This document shows positions 16,818 to 24,800 of a DNA stretch of 32,326 nucleotides, one piece after another. The stretch comes from an uncultured Flavobacteriaceae bacterium (GTDB lineage Bacteria > Bacteroidota > Bacteroidia > Flavobacteriales > Flavobacteriaceae): the NCBI GenBank assembly GCA_937936275.1, contig CALHCJ010000017.1, positions 1 through 32,326 of the forward strand. Reading direction: 5' to 3'. The notes below the pieces were generated by a model. That model had not been told where the DNA came from and ran no database searches. It worked only from the letters and a program-made list of their open reading frames with translations. Position 1 is the first letter of the stretch; each line of letters opens with the position of its first letter. A program made the translations under genes and the position numbers.

Positions 16818-17225
16818 TTAGCCTGAAAAAGTAACAAAATTACGAGGGGTTTCGTATAGGATTACTTCTAAATCTTTATCAAGGTCTATGTGAGGACGAA
16901 GCTTATTCCATATCACTACCGCAATATTTTCTGCTGTAGGGTTTAGCTTTTTAAAGTCCGGAACTTCCACATTCAAATTTTTATGATCAAAAGCGTTTTC
17001 CACCTCTGATTTTATCAAATCTTTCAAAATTTTTACATCAATTACAAAGCCAGTTTCCTGATCAATTTCTCCAAAAACACTTACAATAAGCTCGTAATTG
17101 TGCCCATGAAAATTAGGATTGTTACACTTTCCGAAAACGGTATCATTCTTCTCAAAACTCCAATCGGGGCGATACAAACGGTGTGCCGCATTGAAATGTG
17201 CTCGTCTACTTACTTTTACCCTCAT
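16818..17225 (-). CDS. queD: 6-carboxytetrahydropterin synthase / 6-pyruvoyl tetrahydropterin synthase family
   Basis: The 135-residue product converts dihydroneopterin triphosphate to a tetrahydropterin; in bacteria this is usually the QueD step of queuosine synthesis. The zinc ligands are present: H15 in F-N-A-A-H-R-L, and H40 and H42 in H-G-H-N-Y. The catalytic cysteine C34 sits in G-K-C-N-N-P-N-F. D80/H81 lie in F-D-H-K-N-L-N, and the pterin-anchoring glutamates are E99 in P-T-A-E-N and E125 in L-Y-E-T-P-R. The K-C-N-N-P-N motif is shared with eukaryotic-like PTPS as well as QueD, so the exact product cannot be fixed from sequence alone, and no other queuosine genes lie in the window. Its start lies 20 bases inside the end of idi, indicating coupled translation. 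Confidence 0.9.
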   Translation of the reverse strand: MRVKVSRRAHFNAAHRLYRPDWSFEKNDTVFGKCNNPNFHGHNYELIVSVFGEIDQETGFVIDVKILKDLIKSEVENAFDHKNLNVEVPDFKKLNPTAENIAVVIWNKLRPHIDLDKDLEVILYETPRNFVTFSG

Positions 17226-17754
17226 CTTTAAAGATATTTTTTGTCAAGTGTTCGTAAAATTTTTCAAAAATAATTTTAAACCAGGCCGTATAAAGCTCCG
17301 GATGTTCTGCAATATCTTTTTGAATATCAGCAGGCTCCATCCATTTCCAGCTTGCAACTTCCTCCTCGTTAATGATAGGTTCTTCATTAAAAAAGCCCAT
17401 CATAACATGATCTAATTCATGTTCAGTCAATCCATTATCAAAAGGTGCTTTGTAAATAAAAGATACGATCTCTTTGAGCTGAGTTGTAAATCCCATTTCC
17501 TCTTGTAACCTTCTCTTGCCTGCTTCGATATTCGTTTCTCCATCTCGCTGGTGACTACAACAGGTGTTTGTCCAAAGCAATGGAGAATGATATTTGTGCG
17601 CAGCTCTTTGTTGTAGCATCGTCTCCCCATTGTCATTCATTACAAAGACCGAAAAAGCTCTATGAAGCACCGCTTTCTCATGTGCTTCCATCTTAGGCAT
17701 TAGTCCGATTTGCTCGTCATTTTTGTTTACTAAAATTACATTCTCTTCTTTCAA
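17206..17754 (-). CDS. idi: Isopentenyl-diphosphate delta-isomerase, type 1
   Basis: The 182-residue enzyme interconverts isopentenyl and dimethylallyl diphosphate for isoprenoid, quinone and carotenoid synthesis. It shows the Nudix-fold active site of the type 1 enzyme: metal ligands H25 and H31 (E-A-H-E-K and L-H-R-A-F-S-V-F), catalytic cysteine in T-N-T-C-C-S-H-Q (C65, with H68 as ligand), and E111/E113 in L-T-E-H-E-L-D-H-V. The length is normal. The start is notable: the frame upstream is closed by a TAG nine codons before, without an ATG, and the first internal ATG would remove the first 18 residues, including the strand of the family N-terminus. TTG at 17754 is therefore the probable start. 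It heads the idi-queD-manA operon. Confidence 0.93.
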   Translation of the reverse strand: MKEENVILVNKNDEQIGLMPKMEAHEKAVLHRAFSVFVMNDNGETMLQQRAAHKYHSPLLWTNTCCSHQRDGETNIEAGKRRLQEEMGFTTQLKEIVSFIYKAPFDNGLTEHELDHVMMGFFNEEPIINEEEVASWKWMEPADIQKDIAEHPELYTAWFKIIFEKFYEHLTKNIFKDEGKSK

Positions 17755-17798
17755 TTTGGTTCTTTTTGCAACAAATTTAATCTAGTTTGAGAGAAGTA

Positions 17799-17806
17799 CA
17801 AAAATA
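17799..17806 (-). promoter_or_regulatory. Probable -7 box of the idi operon
   Basis: On the minus strand this reads TATTTTTG, an exact TAnnTTTG match, 44 bases upstream of the TTG start of idi. No -33 TTTG at the standard spacing. Confidence 0.4.
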
Positions 17807-17926
17807 ACACCTTTAGCCTGGTTTTTTATAGGCTTCCAAATTTAAATAAACACCAAAAATCTTTAGCTAATAGCCTTTAAAGTAAAATAACTGTGAACAT
17901 TTCGTTCTAAACCTACCGAGGTTAAG

Positions 17927-18307
17927 TGTGAAAACTATTTTATAATTTGCTTCTGGATGATATTACCCGTAATCCTCAAGGCCAGAACTGAGTAACGTGG
18001 TCACTTCTAGTGAGCTCATATCTATTCTTTTAATCTGAAAAGAATGTTTTGAAAGATTTACACTATGTAAATAAATGTTAGCACCATCTAATGACCAGCA
18101 CATACTGCCACCATTAGCACCAGAATCATCTAGAATCTTTAGCTCCGCTTCACCCTCGGTATTATAAATTGTCAGATCTACATTGTTGTAAGCAATGTTA
18201 CTGGCAGAAAAAATATTATTTTTTCTGCCAGTAAAAAAAAAGGGGTATGATAAGAAACTGTAAATTTCTATTGTATAAGCTTCCAATAATGCTTTTTTGA
18301 ATACCAT
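17927..18307 (-). pseudogene. TolB-like beta-propeller remnant with in-frame stop
   Basis: An open stretch of 115 codons (ATG at 18307 to TAA at 17963-17965) has two TolB/WD40-like propeller elements. The strand N-I-F-S-A-S-N is followed by V-D-L-T-I-Y-N-T-E-G-E, as in N-x-D-I-Y-x-x-N-x-D-G. C-W-S-L-D-G-A-N-I-Y-L matches W-S-P-D-G-x-x-I-x-F. About 42 residues later, one propeller blade, the frame hits TAA, and the codons just after it read Y-H-P-E-A-N-Y-K-I-V-F-T, which is the next blade's W-S-P-D-G strand. So the stop interrupts a propeller in the same frame. The N-terminus has no signal peptide or earlier blade. A decayed fragment of a larger periplasmic propeller protein is the best reading. 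A functional short protein is not excluded, but homology on both sides of the stop argues against it. Confidence 0.6.
18198..18234. repeat. 17-bp perfect inverted repeat with 3-base loop
   Basis: Positions 18198-18214 pair perfectly with 18218-18234 around the loop ATT; the core is CTGGCAG/CTGCCAG with an A6/T6 inner stem. It lies inside the propeller remnant. On the plus strand it is followed by an A-run rather than a T-run, and on the minus strand the T-run precedes it, so it is not a standard terminator in either direction. Confidence 0.7.
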
Positions 18308-18810
18308 CTTATTAATCAAAAAAATCACCAATTAGGGAACTTATAATTGTATAAAGTTTATTCTTGGTTATTAACCTTAGCGAGGCATAAGCAATTGTGA
18401 ATTTTCAATAAGAACTTAGCGTTTCGGTCCATTATAATAGTGTCAAAATTTTTCAGAAGAATTGTCGAATTGAGATTCCATTTTTTCTCTGTTGCAAATG
18501 CGTTGATTTGTTGGGCATTAGTTTTTAAAAGTCAATATGATAGACTTTCATTTTTCATAGGTAATGAATCTATTTTGCCGGCGTAAACAGGCCTAAACAC
18601 GTAAAAATTAAATAATATCTTAAAAAGCACATTTTTGTAAGTGCCAACAACTTTTCCCGTAGTTTACCACAACTTTTTTACGAATTACAACAATTTCGAC
18701 TGATTTATGCATTTAATGTTACTATTTGCGTTAAGTAATAAATACTAAATAGAAATAGCTTCCAGCTTCTCCCAAATCTGTCGGTGGTTTCAACCAGTTT
18801 TACCTATTCT
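18308..18810. other. Non-coding upstream region of the giant adhesin gene
   Basis: About 500 AT-rich bases without a credible gene. They should hold the adhesin promoter, but no exact TAnnTTTG box was found near the start; TACTATTTG around 18720-18730 has one base too many in the spacer. Between about 18645 and 18690 the element ACAACTTTT occurs twice, followed by a related ACAACAATTT, which could be a regulator site. A GTG at 18784 opens the frame nine codons before the preferred ATG. Confidence 0.35.
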
Positions 18811-21800
18811 ATGACTAACCTACTACAACTGTTGCTTTCTATTTTACTTTGCTCTAGCTTCTTAAGCTATGCTAACCCGATGAGTTATAGCATCGATGAT
18901 AGCTCCGTTGAATCCGTAAATACTTTAGAAGGTAGTGAAAATCCTGTATTAGTCCCAACCTTCTCGAATTGCCCTTCAAACATTTCCAATGTCTCTCCAA
19001 ATTCTGGTGATTGTACCGCAGTAGTTAATTGGACGCCTCCTACAGCCACTGGTACAGGCCCTGTTACGATTTCAAGCAACTATAATCCTGGAGATTCCTT
19101 TTACGCTGGAACGCATAGAGTTATCTATCGGGCAACCGATCTAAATGGTACTTCATTTTGTGAATTTACTGTCGAAGTTCTAGATTTTCAGGCCCCGATA
19201 ATTACGGTTCCTGCAAACATAACAACTACAGCAGACCCTGGTAGTTGTGGAGCTGTTGTTACTTTTCCTTATCCACAAGCTACTGATAATTGTCCTGCTG
19301 GGGAAGGCGCACCTATCGACGAAAATTTTGATAGTGGTTCAGACTTATCTGCACAATGCTACGATTTTGGTGGTTCTTTTATTGGTAACGGAGGAGAAGT
19401 TAATGGATCAGCCGGTGAGCTCGAAACCGTTGAATTAATTAATAATGATATTCGAACGTTTACTAGTCCTTTAACACAATTTAATGGAACCGGAGAAATC
19501 TTCTTTGATCATAAAATTATTGCCGGTAGTCCGAGTGGAAATATTAGTAATGGTGCACGCCTAACTATTAAACTTATTAACACTGGAGGAGTAGAAACGA
19601 TAATTTTCACTGAACTTTATTTAGACGAAAATGTACAAACCGAATATATACCCATAACACAAACTGGTAATTTTTTCGTTCAATTTGAATGGGAAACTAA
19701 TCAAAACAGAAGTGACATAGCCTATTTAGATGATCTTTATATTCCTGGTTATGTAGTTTCAGATATCAATGTTGTCACCTGTGAATTAGCAAGACATAGA
19801 GTCGTTCAAATTGCGGGCTTTCCATACAGAAGCGGACAAGAGTTTCCTGTTGGAACTACCACATTGGAGTATATCACAAGAGATGCAGCTGGAAACGTTG
19901 GTTTCAACTCTTTTCAAGTTACCGTTACGAATAATATCAACCCTCCTACTGGTAGCGATGTAGAATATTGCGAAGGAACACCCGTTCCCGAAATATCGGT
20001 CACTGTATCATCTGGCGAAACGGTTGACTGGTACGACGCTGCTGTTGGAGGAGTTTTACTTTTGGGAGATAGCAATACGTACACTCCGCCCGGTCCTGGA
20101 AATTATTATGCTGAGACTAGAAATGTGGTTACCGGTTGTGTCAGTGCTACACGTACAAGAATAAGGGTTTTAGAGAATCCACAACCTAGTGCACCAACCG
20201 CACCAAGTCCGATAGAATATTGTATCAATGAAACTGCTATACCCCTAACCGCTTCAGGCGAACCGGGCAATATGATTAATTGGTATGACGCACCTACCGG
20301 AGGCACCATGTATCCTTCGGCCCCTACTCCTGATACCTCCGTGGCACAAACCACGTTTTATTACGTAGAACAGGTTGATTCAGGTACTTTATGCGTTAGT
20401 GATCGAACAGAAGTTGTTGTTACCGTCTATTCATTACCAGTGGCTCCTATGGTAATTACCCCTGTTGAATACTGTTTGGGCGAAACTGCGAATGAACTTA
20501 ACAGCAGTGTTACCAGTGGCTCTAATTTAAGATGGTACGATGCAGCAACTGGAGGAACCGAGATTCCTGGAACAACAAGACCAAGTACTGCAACCGCAGG
20601 ACAACAATTTTTCTGGGTTTCGCAGTCAGCTATGTCGGGCAGTACTACCTGTGAAAGTACCAGAACTAGATTAACAGTAAATACGAATGACCCACCGGCA
20701 ATATCTATGGAACCTACGGACAGGGCGGTTTGCGAAAATGAAAATGCTATATTCGCCGTAGGGGCATCCGACGCTGATACTTTTCAGTGGCAACTTTTCG
20801 ATGGTACTAATTGGAACGACTTATCAAATACAGCTCCTTACAGTGGTGTATTATCGAATACACTGAATATTAGCAATGCGACAAGTGCGCTTAGTGGCAA
20901 TCAATACCGTGCAATAGCGTCAAGCCCAGCTGCAAGTTGTCCTGATGCTATCTCAGCAAGTGCAACACTTACAGTTAATACGGCACCCACAGCACCCACT
21001 AGCGGTGGAGACCAAACAGAATGCGCCCAGAACCCAATTCAAACTTTAACAGCAAATGCAACTCCCCCAAGTGGTTCGATCATAATCTGGTATGACGCTC
21101 CGACGGGTGGAAATATAGTTGCAAATCCTATTTTAGACACCGTTGGTACTATCACCTACTATGCAGAAAGTGAAGATTCAACTACAAATTGTGGGAGTTC
21201 TGCGCGAACCGCGGTCACTTTAACCATTCAACCGGCTCCTGCAGCTCCTACCAGTGGTGGAGACCAGATCGAATGTGAGCAAGATCCTATTCAAACCTTG
21301 ACCGCAACTGCAAATGCTCCTTCAGGAGCTACAGTAGTCTGGTATGATGCTGCCATCGGAGGCAATATAGTTGCAAACCCTATTCTAAATACCGTAGGTA
21401 CTGTTAGCTATTATGCTCAAAGCAGTGATAACGGCTCCGGATGCCCAAGTAATTCGCGAACTGAGGTCAATTTGACGATACAACCAGCTCCGGCAGCTCC
21501 TTCAAGTGGTGGTGATCAGACCGAATGTGAACAAAACCCTATACAAACCTTAACAGCAACGGCAACAGCTCCTGCAACGGCAACAGTAGTCTGGTACGAC
21601 GCTGCAACAGGCGGAAATACGGTTACCAACCCTATTTTGAATACGGTAGGCACAATCACCTACTATGCGCAAAGTGAGAATAATACAACAAATTGCCCTA
21701 GTACCTCGAGAACTCCAGTTACGTTAACCATTGAGGCAATTCCCGCAGCCCCTACTAGTGGAGGTGACCAAACCGAATGTGAGGCTAGTCCCACACAAAC

Positions 21801-24800
21801 GATGACAGCCACCGCTACAGCGCCTCTAGGAGCTACTGTAAATTGGTACGATGCTGCCACTGGTGGAAACCTGATAGCTAGCCCGACCTTAAATACGATA
21901 GGTAGCGTAACTTATTTTGCAGAAAGTAGAACCAATAGTAGCGGGTGCACAAGTGATAATAGAACTCCTGTTACACTTACTATGAATTCGAGACCTACGA
22001 TTGCCATTACACCAGCATCTCAATCATGCTCACCAGACCTTTCTACGTATGCCGTATCTGTTGATGTCAATAGAGGAATAGTAACTGCCACCGAAGGAAC
22101 GGTCACTGATAACGGCGGAAACAACTGGACTATATCTGGAATTACTTCTGGAAACAATATCACCGTAACCGTTACTGATTCGAATACCTGTTCAGAGAGC
22201 GTTGCCATTAATGCGCCCAATTGTGGTTGCCCAATAGTAAACGCACCAACTAGTGGTGGCGATCAAACAGAGTGCGAGGCAAATCCTATTCAAACCTTAG
22301 CCGCTACGGCAACACCTCCATCTGGCGCAAGCGTCATTTGGTATAGTGCTGCCACAGGTGGAACCGTGATTTCTAGCCCAACCTTAAATACAACGGGTAC
22401 TATAACATATTACGCAGAGAGTGTAGACAACGTGAATAGTTGTACTAGTTCAACAAGAACTCCTGTAACATTAACAATACAACCAGCTCCAGGAGCTCCA
22501 ACAAGTGGTGGAGACCAAACAGAATGTGAAGCTACCCCAACTCAAACCTTGACTGCCACGGCCACAAGTCCAGCAGGAAGCAATATTGTGTGGTATGATT
22601 CCATATCGGGTGGAAATATAGTAGGTACTCCGACACTAAGCACAGTGGGAACAATCACCTATTTTGCAGAAAGTCAAGACAACGGTACTAGTTGTGCGAG
22701 TCATTCTAGAACTCCTGTTACACTAACGATACAACCAAATCCTGCACCACCTACAAGTGGAGGCGATCAAACAGAATGCGAACAGAGCCCTATTCAAACA
22801 TTGACCGCGTCCGCTACAGCGCCTTCTGGGTCGAATGTAGTTTGGTATGATGCGGCTTCAGGTGGAAATATTGTTGGTAGTCCAACACTCAATACCGTAG
22901 GAACGATAACCTATTTTGCAGAAAGTCAAAACGGAACAACCACTTGTGTGAGTGATACAAGAACTCCTGTAGTGTTGACCATTCAAGATACACCGACAAT
23001 TACCCAGACCCCTAGCTCTGCAACTTGCTCACCTGATTTGACCACCTATTCAGTATCGGTTGATGTCAGTGAAGGTACGGTAACGACCTCGGAAGGAACA
23101 GCAACGGACAACGGAGGAAATAATTGGACCATTTCTGGAATCACCTCAGGAAACGATATTACTGTGACGGTTACCGCACCGAATTCGTGTACACAAACCT
23201 CGGTTATATCGGCTCCAGATTGCAGCTGTACTCTGATAACAGCTCCTTTGAGTGGCGGTGACCAAACCGAATGTGAAGCGAATCCTATTCAAACCTTAAC
23301 AGCAACCGCTACACCACCTGCTGATGCAACCGTTGTTTGGTTCGATGCTGCTTCTGGGGGTAATATAGTACCTAGTCCGACTTTAAATATCGTTGGAACT
23401 ATTACTTATTTTGCGGAAAGTAGACAAAATGTAACCAATTGTCCCAGTGGTACAAGAACCGCAGTGACACTAACAATTCAAGCTACGCCCTCAGACCCCG
23501 TAAGTGGTGGTGACCAAACAGAGTGTGAAGCGAATCCTATTCAAACATTGACGGCTACGGCAACTGCGCCTGCAGGTTCAAGTATCGTTTGGTATGATGC
23601 TGCCTCTGGAGGAAATATTGTTCCCAGTCCTACATTAAATGCAGTGGGCACCGTTACATACTTTGCCGAAAGCAATGACGATGTAAGCTCCTGTCCTAGT
23701 TTCAATAGAACTCCTGTTACTCTAGCTATTCAAGATACACCAGACATTTCAATATCAAGCGCTCCAACATGTGCTCCCGATCTTTTAACATATTCCATGT
23801 CAATTGATGTAAGCGAAGGAACGGTAACCTCAACAGAAGGAACTGTAGTTGATAATGGAGGTAATAACTGGACTATTTCAGGGATCACTTCTGGAAACGA
23901 CATAACCTTAACAGTTACGGCCCCAAATAGCTGTATTCAAACCTTGGCCATAACAGCTCCCGACTGTAACTGCCCAGTGGTAGATGCACCTCTTAGTGGT
24001 GGTGATCAGACCGAATGTGAACAAAACCCTATCCAAACCTTAACAGCAACAGCGACGCCGCCCGCAAACGCAACTGTTGTCTGGTATGACTCAGCTACGG
24101 GGGGTAATGTAGTTGCTAGCCCAACACTAAATACAGTAGGAACGGCTACATTCTTCGCAGAAAGCGTTCAAAATGTGACCAACTGTACTAGTAACACGAG
24201 AACCGCTGTTAACTTGACAATACAAGCAACTCCAACTGATCCGGTAAGTGGGGGTGACCAAACGGAATGCGATGCAAACCCAACGCAAACGCTTACGGCA
24301 ACTGCAACCCCGCCATCAGGCTCAAGTATCGTTTGGTACGATGCACCTTCTGGAGGCAATGTAGTTAGTAGCCCAACATTAAATATAGTAGGTACAACTA
24401 CGTATTATGCAGAGAGTATTGACAATACTACATCTTGTGCAAGTCTTAATAGAACTGCAGTTAGTTTGACAATCAATCCGTTGCCCTCGGTAGTGGCAAA
24501 TGCTACTGCGACGACAATTAATGCAGGAGAACCTGTCACTCTGTCTGGTTCCGGCGCAACTTCTTATATATGGGATAATGGAGTAAACGATGGGGACACT
24601 GTATTTCCTTTAGTAACAACTACCTATACCGTAATTGGAGCGGACGGAAACAGTTGTGACAATACGGATAGCGTAACCATAGTTGTTGGCGCAACTTCGG
24701 ATATCCGCTTGGAAAAAACAGTTGATGACGCGAACCCTAATGTAGGAGATAACGTAATCTTTACACTTACTGCAACCAATGACGGACCAAGCGATGATGC

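Noticed and set aside
18784-18810. GTG start for the giant adhesin
   Set aside because: ATG 18811 directly precedes a typical signal peptide; the extra nine residues are polar and not needed. Not fully excluded.
20989-24480. Possible CRISPR or DNA-level satellite because of strong periodicity
   Set aside because: The period is about 250 bases, in frame, with variation concentrated at synonymous sites: these are protein domain repeats.
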